12,215 nt of DNA, from contig CAKQWR010000048.1 of assembly GCA_934279105.1 (NCBI GenBank), forward strand, positions 1 to 12,215, written 5' to 3'. Position 1 is the stretch's first letter, and each line of letters starts with the position of its first letter. The DNA is from an uncultured Oribacterium sp. (GTDB taxonomy: Bacteria; Bacillota; Clostridia; Lachnospirales; Lachnospiraceae). Below the pieces are notes generated by a model. That model was not told the DNA's origin and ran no database searches. It was given only the letters and a program-made list of their open reading frames with translations. Below are positions 1 to 7,866 of the stretch, piece by piece. The position numbers and the translations under genes were made by a program.

Positions 1-780
1 CGCTATATCTCCATTTCAAAATATGAAGGGGACTGGAATTCACTGCCGCATACGCATCAGTTCACCGAACTTTTCTACGTGCTCCATGGGGAAGGTGTTT
101 TCTATATCGAAAATGAAAAGGTTCCGGTAAAAACGGATGACCTCATCATCATCAATCCAAACATCGAGCATACAGAAAAAACTCTTCCGAACAATCCGAT
201 GGAGTATATCGTTTTCGGCGTGGAAGGACTGGCGTTCGCCTTCACTGAAAGTGACCAGGATTATGCGAGAGGTTACAGTTTCTATAGCTATGGAGCGGAT
301 AAAAACCAGTTTATCAACTTCGCACAGCTCATGATGCACGAGTTTCAGGATAAAAAACCAGGCTTCGAAAAAGTCTGTCACGGATTACTGGAGGTTCTTC
401 TCGTCTATATCTCCAGAAAACAGAACCTCTCTGTCATTTCGGAGTCCTCTTTTCAGCTCTCAAAAGAATGTGCCATCGCAAAACGCTACATCGATATGAA
501 TTATGCCCAGAACATCACCCTCGATTCCCTCGCTGACATCACCCATATCAACAAGTTTTATCTCGCACATTCTTTTACCGAATGCATCGGCCAGTCTCCG
601 ATCAGCTACCTAAACGAACGACGACTCGAAGCCTGCAAGGAGCTCCTCACCTCCTCGAATCTCTCGGTTACACAAATCGCGAACAGCGCTGGCTTCTCCT
701 CCCAGTCTTACTTCTCCCAGATTTTTAATAAAAAAGTAGGTATGTCACCTCGCCAGTATAGGAAGCTGTACGCGAAATAA
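1..780 (+). CDS. AraC-family transcriptional regulator, 5'-truncated by the window edge
   Basis: Frame 1 is open from the first base to the TAA at 778-780, giving 259 visible residues, so the gene starts outside the window. A GTG at 79 could be read as a start, but the residues before it (HTHQFTELFYVL, codons 17-28) are a typical AraC-type cupin effector-binding motif, so that GTG is internal. The cupin region runs to about codon 75. The C-terminal 100 residues (codons 160-259) form the AraC DNA-binding domain with two helix-turn-helix units: the first around SLADITHINKFYLAHSF and the second around QIANSAGFSSQSYFSQIF, ending in the usual GMSPRQYRK. It probably acts as a cytoplasmic activator or repressor of a sugar- or metabolite-responsive operon, but the inducer and targets cannot be told because its other neighbour is outside the window. 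It is convergent with the polC cluster, so a regulatory link to those genes is unlikely. The family assignment is firm; the specific role is unknown. Confidence 0.93.
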   Translation, partial: RYISISKYEGDWNSLPHTHQFTELFYVLHGEGVFYIENEKVPVKTDDLIIINPNIEHTEKTLPNNPMEYIVFGVEGLAFAFTESDQDYARGYSFYSYGADKNQFINFAQLMMHEFQDKKPGFEKVCHGLLEVLLVYISRKQNLSVISESSFQLSKECAIAKRYIDMNYAQNITLDSLADITHINKFYLAHSFTECIGQSPISYLNERRLEACKELLTSSNLSVTQIANSAGFSSQSYFSQIFNKKVGMSPRQYRKLYAK

Positions 781-813
781 CCCCGGAGGATCAGCCCTCC
801 GGGGTTATTTCGC
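772..813. terminator. Bidirectional intrinsic terminator shared by the AraC gene and polC
   Basis: An 18-bp perfect inverted repeat has arms at 772-789 and 796-813 and a 6-nt loop at 790-795. The inner 9 bp (CCCCGGAGG/CCTCCGGGG) are GC-rich. The outer 9 bp contain AAATAA on one side and TTATTT on the other, so each strand reads a GC-rich stem followed by a T-rich run. It lies between two convergent genes. The AraC stop codon (778-780) is inside the left arm, and the polC stop (815-817) is one base beyond the right arm. Structure and position fit a terminator working in both directions. The T-runs are short and interrupted, so the efficiency is uncertain. Confidence 0.88.
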
Positions 814-814
814 C

Positions 815-3800
815 TTATCCGAACATATCGAAAATACTCATCTGGTTCGACGATGGGATGTCGCCAAGCAGTCCGAGTTCCGAGAACTTGTCGACGAAGC
901 TCTTCGGACAGTGGGTTCGATTCATGAAGTCGTCCTTACTAAGGTACTTCGTGCCGCCCTTCGCACCATCCTCGATGCCCTGTGCAACGGCTTCACCTAG
1001 GCCGGCCATCGAAGTAAAACTCGGCATGATCTTCCGATCCGGTGTAATCGTAAAATCTTTTGCCTTTGCTTTATAAATATCGAGTGGTGCGAACTCGATA
1101 CCACGTGCGTACATCTCCTCGCAGATCTTCATATCACGTAGACATACTGCTTCTGTATTCGTTGGATGCGGAATCTTCATGTACTCGTCGATGTAATAAC
1201 GAAGCTTGTCGACGCCGCCACACATCTTATCATAGTCGAAGCCATCCGCACGGATACTGTAGTACGCCGTATAGTACTCGACTGGATAAAACACCTTACA
1301 GTAGGCGACACGCCACGCCATCATGACATAGGCAGCAGCATGTGCCTTCGGGAACATATACTTAATCTTCTTGCAGGCATCGATGTACCACTGTGGCACA
1401 CCGTGATCGAGCATGTCCTGACACCACTCGTCCTTTAAGCCCTTATGCTTACGGGTGAACTCCATGATGGTGAAGGACTCACCTGGGTCCATACCCTTAT
1501 GCATGAGATAGACCATGATATCGTCTCGACAGCAGATTGCTTCCTGCAGCGTCGTCGTACCACTTTTGATGAGGTCCTGTGCGTTATTGAGGTAAACGTC
1601 GGTACCGTGGCTGAGGCCGGAGATACGAACGAGATCCGAAAGGTATTTCGGCTTTGTATCCTCAACCATCTGCATCGCGAAGGAGGTACCAAACTCCGGA
1701 ATACCGAGACAGCCGAGCTTGACGCCATGGATGTCTTCCGGACGAATCTTCAATGCTTCCGTCGATGCAAAGAGGCTCATAACCTCCTTGTTATCGAGCG
1801 GGATGTCGTTTACCGGATCGATGCCGGTGAGATCCTGCAGACGACGAATCATGGTCGGGTCATCGTGTCCGAGGATATCGAGCTTCAGCAGGTTATGGTC
1901 GATCTTGTGGTAATCGAAATGGGTGGTGATGATCGGACTCGTGATATCATTGGCCGGATGCTGTACTGGGGTAAAGGTATTGATTTCCTCGCCATGCGGC
2001 AGCACGACGATTCCTCCCGGATGCTGTCCCGTGGTTCGGCGCACACCGACACAGCCTTGCACGAGACGATCAATCTCCGCACTTCGCTTATCGATGCCCT
2101 TCTCCTCGTAATACTTTTTCACCATACCGAAGGCCGTCTTGTCGGCAAGCGTACCGATGGTGCCGGCTTTGAAGGTGTGCCCTTCGCCGAAGATGACACC
2201 GGTGTACGCATGGGCTTTTGCCTGGTATTCACCGGAGAAGTTCAGGTCGATATCTGGCTCTTTATCACCGTTGAATCCGAGGAAGGTTTCGAACGGAATA
2301 TCAAAGCCCATTCGGTTCATCTCCGTTCCGCACTTCGGGCATTTCTTCGGTGGCATGTCGCAGCCCGCCATACCGGAGTACTGCTTCACTTCCGGTGAGT
2401 CAAAGTCGTACCAGTAGCACTTCGGGCAGACATAGTGCGGACTCAGTGGATTAACCTCGGTGATGTGCGCCATGGTCGCCGCGAAGGAGGAGCCTACGGA
2501 TCCTCTGGAACCTACGAGGTAGCCGTCCTCTTTTGACTTATCTACGAGCTTCTGCGCGATGATGTACATAACGGAGTAACCGTTACTGATGATCGAGTTC
2601 AGCTCGGTCTCGAGACGGTCGGATACAATCTTCGGCAGCTCCGGTCCATAAATACGATGTGCAGTTTCATGACAGATCTGACGAAGCGTTTCATCAGAGT
2701 GTTCGATGACCGGTGGACACTTATCCGGACGAACCGGACGAATCTTGTCGCACATGTCAGCAATCATGTTCGGATTATCAATGACGATTTCCTTCGCTTT
2801 TTCCGGCTCGAGGTAACTGAACTCGTCGAGCATTTCCTCCGTCGTACGGAAGTAGAGCTTCGCATCACTCTCCTCTTCATCGAATCCTCGACCCGCCTGA
2901 ATAATCTTCCGATAGATGTCATCGTCTTCGTCGACATAATGACAGTCGCAGGTCGCACAGACCGGTTTCCCAAGCTGGGAAGCGATGTCGATGATCTTCA
3001 GATTATAATCGATGAGATCCTGCCGACTCGATGCCGTATACTTGTCACTTCCGATCATGAAGCTGTTGTTTCCGAGTGGCTGTATCTCCAGATAATCGTA
3101 GAAGGAGGCAACGTTCAGAAGCTGTTGCTCATCTGCGCCACGGGTCAGCGCCTGGAATACTTCACCTGCGACACAGGCACTGCCGATGATAAGTCCCTCC
3201 CGAAGTTCACGAAGAAGGGACTTCGGAATACGCGGACGAGATTTAAAGTACTTTAAGTGGCTCTCGGAGATGAGACGATAGAGATTGATTCGACCGATGT
3301 CATTCTTCGCGAGCAGGACGATATGGTAGGAAGGAAGCTTCATAACGTTTGCGGCATGATCAAACTCGAGATGATCGATATCCGAAAGAAGCACCGCGCC
3401 ACGCGCCTTCACCATGTCGATTTCCTTGATATAAATTTCGGCAGTACAAGCGGCATCATCGACCGCACGGTGATGATGCTCGAGGGAGACACCGAGCTCC
3501 TTTGCAACGGTGTCAAGCTTATAACGATTGAGCTGCGGAAGCAGGAGGCGGCTGAGACTCACGGTATCGAGAATCGTCGGGGCATAAGGGAGTCCGAGCC
3601 GTTTTGCATTTTTCGCGATAAAACCGGTATCGAAGCCGGCATTGTGTGCGACGATGACCGCATCGCCGCACCAGTCGAGGAAGCTCGGCAGAACCTTTTC
3701 GATCGGATCTGCGTTCATCACCATGCTATCGTCAATGCTGGTGAGCTGCGTGATACGGAATGGAATCGGTACGCCTGGATTTACGAATACGTCCATACGG

Positions 3801-5437
3801 TCGACGATTTCGTTGCTGCGAAGCTTAACCGCACCGATTTCGATGATATGGTCCGTCTCCGCGCTGAAGCCGGTGGTCTCGATATCGAAGACGACCGTTT
3901 CATGATCGAGGGCCTGTCCCTTTTCGTTCTGAACGATCGTCTCGAGATCGTCGACGAGATAACCCTCGCAACCGTAAATCAGCTTGAAGTCCTTATCATG
4001 CTTGATTTTCTTCAGGTAAATGTTTGCATCCGGGAAGGCCTGCACGACACCATGGTCCGTGATTGCCATGGCCTTCATGCCGAAAGAAATCGCGGTGTCA
4101 ATGTAGTCATTGACATCGCTGACACCATCCATATCAGACATCTTCGTATGCAGATGAAGCTCGACACGCTTCTCTGGAGACTTGTCCTCTCGCTTCGCTC
4201 GGTTCATCTGATGACGGACGATACCGTCGATGAAGCTCATCTCGACCTGCTTATCGAAGGAGTCGTAAGAAACTGTACCCTTGATTTTCAGCGCAGTCCC
4301 TGGCTGTACGAAGCTCGTCGCCAGCTCCATATCCTCATCTTCGACGAAAATCTTCACTGAAATCGAGTCGGTATAATCCGTTACATCGAACTTCAGAATG
4401 TTCTTACCGGTTCTGGTATGTACCGGATCATGCACGAGGAAAATCTGACCGGCGATGATGACATTTCCGGAGCTGGCATCGACATCCTCGAGCTTCACCG
4501 GATCGCCTTCGAAGTAACGGCCATAGAGTACTTCTTCATTTTCTGACATTTTAAAGGCCCGCTTTCGTCGCTGGAAGGAGCCGTTGTTTCCTAAGTTGCC
4601 GAAACGGTTGTTTCCACTGCCGCTCTCCTTCTGAGCGTTTCGGGCGTTTGCATTGGCTGCAGGAACTTCCGAGGCAGGCTTCATACTGCCCGGACGCGCA
4701 CTCGAAGCCGTACGGTCATTTTCGGTGACGGCTTGCGTCTGCTCCATCGCAGCAGAGGCAACACGATCCAGCGCACCACCCGCTGCACGATCCATCGCCG
4801 TAAGGTTGAACGGATCGCGGGTATCCATGAAATCTTCGTTTTTCTGAAGTTCCTGACGGCGGCGAAGTGCCTCTTCGTCTTCCGCTCGCTCTTCCGGCAC
4901 GTAATCACGATCAAGCTGCTCCACGACAGCAGACTTCTTCTCCTCATAATGCATATCGAGCAGAAGTTCCAGATGACAGCGCTTCTCGAAGATACTATGA
5001 AGCGCATCCTCCAGCTTTTTCGCAGCTGTTTTATAGAGATTGGAGTCCGGAACGGTGAGCGACATCATGTCATCCGCTGACCAGTTCATCTTGCCACGGC
5101 TCAGCATGTTATAGAGAACGATGTCATAATTCTTCATCTCGAGAAGAATCGAGTCACGATACATGTCATAAAGCGTGCGCGGATTATACTGTGCACTCAG
5201 ATGGAACTCTTCGGCGATACGGATCGTAATTTCTTTTCGACCGAAAAGCTGTTCCTTGATGGCCTTCTCGAGTGCATAGATCGTACGTTTATCGATGAGA
5301 TGAGAGCTCAGAATATGTATACGGATGAGTTTACGATCACGCGTAATCGTAACACGGGTCACGAACGTGTCGGTTACCAGAGACTCGATATCTTTTGGCA
5401 GATTTAATGTGTCGAAAACTTCGAAAAACTTCTTCAT
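815..5437 (-). CDS. polC: DNA polymerase III alpha subunit, PolC type
   Basis: This is the replicative DNA polymerase of low-GC Gram-positives, with built-in 3'-5' proofreading. It has 1540 aa, against about 1437 in B. subtilis. Domains in order: N-terminal domain (about 1-165); charged then Ala/Ser/Asn-rich linker (about 165-296); OB fold (about 305-410); PHP domain first half with HLH at 428-430, DH at 461-462 and E491; DEDDh exonuclease inserted in the PHP, with DIETTG at 518-523 (D518, E520), a HNAGFD motif and H656/D661; second PHP half; palm with GSRGSVGSS near 976 and the catalytic pair D1062/D1064. A CPKC pair (C1004/C1007, C1033/C1036) forms the PolC zinc site. The C-terminal QMSIF (1532-1536) fits a beta-clamp-binding motif. 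The ATG start has AAAGGA 5 nt upstream (5443-5448). The gene follows ispG after 60 nt and ends the cluster at the shared terminator. Apart from the long linker it looks complete and functional. Confidence 0.98.
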   Translation of the reverse strand: MKKFFEVFDTLNLPKDIESLVTDTFVTRVTITRDRKLIRIHILSSHLIDKRTIYALEKAIKEQLFGRKEITIRIAEEFHLSAQYNPRTLYDMYRDSILLEMKNYDIVLYNMLSRGKMNWSADDMMSLTVPDSNLYKTAAKKLEDALHSIFEKRCHLELLLDMHYEEKKSAVVEQLDRDYVPEERAEDEEALRRRQELQKNEDFMDTRDPFNLTAMDRAAGGALDRVASAAMEQTQAVTENDRTASSARPGSMKPASEVPAANANARNAQKESGSGNNRFGNLGNNGSFQRRKRAFKMSENEEVLYGRYFEGDPVKLEDVDASSGNVIIAGQIFLVHDPVHTRTGKNILKFDVTDYTDSISVKIFVEDEDMELATSFVQPGTALKIKGTVSYDSFDKQVEMSFIDGIVRHQMNRAKREDKSPEKRVELHLHTKMSDMDGVSDVNDYIDTAISFGMKAMAITDHGVVQAFPDANIYLKKIKHDKDFKLIYGCEGYLVDDLETIVQNEKGQALDHETVVFDIETTGFSAETDHIIEIGAVKLRSNEIVDRMDVFVNPGVPIPFRITQLTSIDDSMVMNADPIEKVLPSFLDWCGDAVIVAHNAGFDTGFIAKNAKRLGLPYAPTILDTVSLSRLLLPQLNRYKLDTVAKELGVSLEHHHRAVDDAACTAEIYIKEIDMVKARGAVLLSDIDHLEFDHAANVMKLPSYHIVLLAKNDIGRINLYRLISESHLKYFKSRPRIPKSLLRELREGLIIGSACVAGEVFQALTRGADEQQLLNVASFYDYLEIQPLGNNSFMIGSDKYTASSRQDLIDYNLKIIDIASQLGKPVCATCDCHYVDEDDDIYRKIIQAGRGFDEEESDAKLYFRTTEEMLDEFSYLEPEKAKEIVIDNPNMIADMCDKIRPVRPDKCPPVIEHSDETLRQICHETAHRIYGPELPKIVSDRLETELNSIISNGYSVMYIIAQKLVDKSKEDGYLVGSRGSVGSSFAATMAHITEVNPLSPHYVCPKCYWYDFDSPEVKQYSGMAGCDMPPKKCPKCGTEMNRMGFDIPFETFLGFNGDKEPDIDLNFSGEYQAKAHAYTGVIFGEGHTFKAGTIGTLADKTAFGMVKKYYEEKGIDKRSAEIDRLVQGCVGVRRTTGQHPGGIVVLPHGEEINTFTPVQHPANDITSPIITTHFDYHKIDHNLLKLDILGHDDPTMIRRLQDLTGIDPVNDIPLDNKEVMSLFASTEALKIRPEDIHGVKLGCLGIPEFGTSFAMQMVEDTKPKYLSDLVRISGLSHGTDVYLNNAQDLIKSGTTTLQEAICCRDDIMVYLMHKGMDPGESFTIMEFTRKHKGLKDEWCQDMLDHGVPQWYIDACKKIKYMFPKAHAAAYVMMAWRVAYCKVFYPVEYYTAYYSIRADGFDYDKMCGGVDKLRYYIDEYMKIPHPTNTEAVCLRDMKICEEMYARGIEFAPLDIYKAKAKDFTITPDRKIMPSFTSMAGLGEAVAQGIEDGAKGGTKYLSKDDFMNRTHCPKSFVDKFSELGLLGDIPSSNQMSIFDMFG

Positions 5438-5497
5438 AACGATCCTTTACGTGGTGAACTGGCCGGCGGTAAGTGCGGACAACTCATCACATGACGA

Positions 5498-6559
5498 TTA
5501 ATTGAATTTGGAAATTTCTTCCCTTAAAACGGAAAGGAGCTGATCTTCCGGAACTTTGCGGATGATTTCACCTTTCTTGATGAGAAGACCTTCGCCTTTG
5601 CCGCCGGCGATGCCGATGTCGGCTTCTTTTGCTTCGCCCGGGCCATTGACGACACAACCCATGACAGCAACCTTCAGGGTTTTATCATCGAACTCTTCGA
5701 CCATGGTCTGTACCTGATTTGCGAGACCGATGAGGTCGATGTTTGTACGTCCGCAGGTCGGGCAGGATACAACTTCGATACCACCCTCTCGGAGACCGAG
5801 GGTGCGGAGAATGAGCTTTGCGGACTTGATTTCTTCCACCGGATCGGCACTCAGGGAAACGCGAATTGTGTTACCGATGCCCTGCGATAGAATCATACCG
5901 AGACCGAGCGCAGATTTGATGTTGCCGGACCACATCGTGCCGGCTTCGGTGATACCGACATGAAGCGGATAGTCTGTCTGCTGGCAGATGAGCTCATGTG
6001 CGCGGGTGCACATCATGACATCGGAGGACTTAATGGAAATCACGAGATTATCGTAGCCCATATCTTCGATGAGATGAACCTTATCGAGGGCAGATTCCAC
6101 GATGCCTTCTGCTGTGACGTGACCGCCATACTTTGCGATGAGATCCTTTTCGAGAGAGCCGGAATTCACGCCGACACGAATCGGGATGTTACGCTCCTTC
6201 GCGCAGTCGACCACGGCTTGGATCTTCTCATTTGAGCCGATGTTTCCCGGATTGATGCGGATTTTATCCGCACCGTTCTCCATGGCTTCGATGGCCATAC
6301 GATAGTCAAAATGAATATCGGCGACGAGTGGTATCGAAATCTCTTTCTTAATCTCGCGAAGTGCGAGGGCAGCTTCATGCGTCGGTACGGTGCAGCGGAT
6401 GATCTGGCAGCCTGCTTTCTCCAGACGATGAATCTGCGCCACGGTAGCGGCTACGTCTTCCGTTTTCGTATTGCACATGGACTGAATTGCAATCGGATAT
6501 TCACCACCGATTTTTACATTTCCGATGGAAACCACACGGGTCTTTTCTCTAGCTAACAT
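5498..6559 (-). CDS. ispG: 4-hydroxy-3-methylbut-2-enyl diphosphate synthase (flavodoxin/ferredoxin-dependent)
   Basis: IspG (GcpE) carries out the penultimate step of the MEP isoprenoid pathway, reducing methylerythritol cyclodiphosphate to HMBPP with a [4Fe-4S] cluster in the cytoplasm. The protein has 353 aa (E. coli 372 aa). The N-terminal part is a TIM-barrel with the family opening (RVVSIGNVKIGG and IAIQSMCNT). The cluster ligands are visible as C266 and C269 in SCPTCGRTN, C302 in GCVVNGPGE, and E309 in the same motif, matching the three Cys and one Glu of known IspG. The ATG at 6557-6559 lies only 2 nt after the rseP stop and has GGGAGG 5 nt upstream (6565-6570), inside the end of rseP, so translation is probably coupled. 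It shares the cluster with dxr, another enzyme of the same pathway. It looks intact, and the assignment is firm. Confidence 0.98.
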   Translation of the reverse strand: MLAREKTRVVSIGNVKIGGEYPIAIQSMCNTKTEDVAATVAQIHRLEKAGCQIIRCTVPTHEAALALREIKKEISIPLVADIHFDYRMAIEAMENGADKIRINPGNIGSNEKIQAVVDCAKERNIPIRVGVNSGSLEKDLIAKYGGHVTAEGIVESALDKVHLIEDMGYDNLVISIKSSDVMMCTRAHELICQQTDYPLHVGITEAGTMWSGNIKSALGLGMILSQGIGNTIRVSLSADPVEEIKSAKLILRTLGLREGGIEVVSCPTCGRTNIDLIGLANQVQTMVEEFDDKTLKVAVMGCVVNGPGEAKEADIGIAGGKGEGLLIKKGEIIRKVPEDQLLSVLREEISKFN

Positions 6560-6561
6560 GT

Positions 6562-7749
6562 TTACCTCCCAAGCATCGCGCTGTACGCGCCGGTAAAAAG
6601 ATTTAATATATCATTTGACATAACAGCAGCCATGAGTAAGAGGAGCAGAATCATGCCAATCTGGTTGATACGTTCCTCAAGATTTGAGTCGAGGCGCCGT
6701 CTGGAAATCATTTCAAGCAGGATGAACAACAGCCGTCCGCCATCCAGTGCCGGTACAGGCAGCAGATTCATCACGCCGATGTTCGCGGAGAGCATAACGA
6801 GAAGCTCCAGAAGTACGAGGAAGGCATTGAGCGCTCCATACTGTGAGGACTGCTCTACGGTTGAACCCATAACAGTGACTGCACCAACCGGTCCCATGAC
6901 CTCCTGGCGCTGGACACGTCCATGGAATAGAAGTCGGAGACTCTGAAGCACGACGGTCGTGTTGTAGCGAACCTCATAAAAAGCATCTTCGACATATTCC
7001 TTCGCATCGGCAGGAAGAAAACGTCCACCATAAAAGCTGATGCCGAGTCTGTATTTCTGTAGTGCCGTATCATAGTATGGCTGGAAATGAAGCTCTTTTC
7101 GTACGCCATTACGACGAACGACAGCTGAAAGAATCGTGTTTTCGTCGAAATCCGAGCTGTTTACATAGAGCCAGATGGAGAGATCGCGATAGCCTGGTAC
7201 CGGATGCTGTGATTTTCCTTCATATCCGATGGATTGCAGACGGTCGCCACGCTCGAAGCCGGCTTCTGCTACCGGAGCGTCTCCGTTCGTATCCATGACA
7301 TAAAGTCGATCATATCCACAGAAGCCGACCAGAACAAACGCGAGAAGCGCAGCAAGGATAAAGTTGTTCAGTACACCGGCGATACAGATGAAGAAGCGCT
7401 GTATCGGAGATTTCTCACTGAAACTGTAATCAGAAATCTCGCTGCTGCGGAATCGCACACCCTCGTAGTCGATCCACTGATCTTCCGTTCGTCCCTCCGG
7501 AGTCGAGAAATCGCCGGAACCGGCGCTGTCCTCGCCGAGCATAGCACAGCTTCCGCCGAGTGGCAGAAGCTTCAGTGAGTATCGTGTATTTCCGATGACA
7601 CGACTGAAAATCCGTGGCCCCATGCCGATGGAAAACTCGAGTACACCGACATGACAGAGCTTCGCCGCCAGGAAGTGACCGAGTTCATGAAAAAAGACCA
7701 GGAATCCGAGGCCTAAAATTGCGATGATGATACTGATAAAATTATTCAT
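6562..7749 (-). CDS. rseP: Site-2-type intramembrane zinc metalloprotease, M50 family (RseP/RasP)
   Basis: This is a membrane protease that cleaves substrates within the lipid bilayer, such as anti-sigma factors and leftover signal peptides in relatives; the substrates here are unknown. It has 395 aa from the chosen ATG at 7747-7749. That start gives the family N-terminus: a hydrophobic helix (residues 4-20) running into the zinc motif HELGH (H21, E22, H25). A second membrane segment lies at about 118-143, followed by a PDZ domain (about 150-240) with the GFERGDRL turn. The second active-site motif, NLLPVPALDGG with D336, sits in a C-terminal membrane segment, and a last hydrophobic stretch (IGMILLLLLMAAV) closes the protein. 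The frame continues upstream to 7854, but that extension has no family likeness and covers a hairpin, so it was left out. AAAGGAG precedes the start with a short 3-nt spacing. The loop between residues 70 and 113 looks longer than in many relatives. The gene sits between dxr and ispG. Confidence 0.95.
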   Translation of the reverse strand: MNNFISIIIAILGLGFLVFFHELGHFLAAKLCHVGVLEFSIGMGPRIFSRVIGNTRYSLKLLPLGGSCAMLGEDSAGSGDFSTPEGRTEDQWIDYEGVRFRSSEISDYSFSEKSPIQRFFICIAGVLNNFILAALLAFVLVGFCGYDRLYVMDTNGDAPVAEAGFERGDRLQSIGYEGKSQHPVPGYRDLSIWLYVNSSDFDENTILSAVVRRNGVRKELHFQPYYDTALQKYRLGISFYGGRFLPADAKEYVEDAFYEVRYNTTVVLQSLRLLFHGRVQRQEVMGPVGAVTVMGSTVEQSSQYGALNAFLVLLELLVMLSANIGVMNLLPVPALDGGRLLFILLEMISRRRLDSNLEERINQIGMILLLLLMAAVMSNDILNLFTGAYSAMLGR

Positions 7750-7752
7750 AGA

Positions 7753-7759
7753 CTCCTTT
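7753..7759 (-). promoter_or_regulatory. Ribosome binding site that fixes the rseP start
   Basis: AAAGGAG on the minus strand lies 3 nt before the ATG at 7747-7749. The spacing is short but the match to the anti-Shine-Dalgarno sequence is strong. It supports this ATG over the in-frame upstream start at 7854. Confidence 0.7.
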
Positions 7760-7768
7760 AAGAACCCA

Positions 7769-7795
7769 GAAGTCGGGCCATGGAAGCCCGACTTC
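7769..7795 (-). promoter_or_regulatory. Hairpin in the dxr-rseP intercistronic region
   Basis: A 10-bp perfect stem (arms 7769-7778 and 7786-7795, 7-nt loop) lies in the 117-nt gap between dxr and rseP. On the transcript its 3' side ends 9 nt before the rseP ribosome binding site. No T-run follows, so it is not a typical terminator. It may be an RNA processing or stability element, or may modulate rseP translation. Function is inferred from structure only. Confidence 0.5.
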
Positions 7796-7866
7796 AGCCC
7801 TTTGGGCACTGGGCAAAGCTCAGTGGGATATCGTTCCGGTATTTGATGAAGCAAATGCCTCCACGT

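Noticed and set aside
79..81. GTG as the start of the AraC-family gene
   Set aside because: The frame is open to position 1, and the codons before it encode the conserved HTHQFTEL part of the cupin domain.
3243..3256. 14-bp perfect palindrome TTAAAGTACTTTAA
   Set aside because: It lies inside polC and encodes ordinary residues (LKYFK). A single AT-rich palindrome in coding sequence is likely chance.
3257..4360. A 367-codon open frame on the + strand opposite the exonuclease, PHP and OB region of polC, with others of 317 codons (1445-2398) and 199 codons (2657-3256)
   Set aside because: They lie wholly antisense to the conserved polC frame, show no recognisable motif, and lack convincing ribosome binding sites. 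They probably arise because the coding strand seldom uses codons whose complement is a stop.
5782..5804. Inverted repeat inside ispG (CACCCT/AGGGTG with inner CGG/CCG)
   Set aside because: It has a 2-nt bulge, no T-run, and sits in a conserved coding stretch (LGLREGG), so a regulatory role is not supported.
7750..7854. In-frame N-terminal extension of rseP
   Set aside because: It has no likeness to the family, encodes across a 10-bp hairpin, and a ribosome binding site precedes the internal ATG that gives the normal N-terminus.
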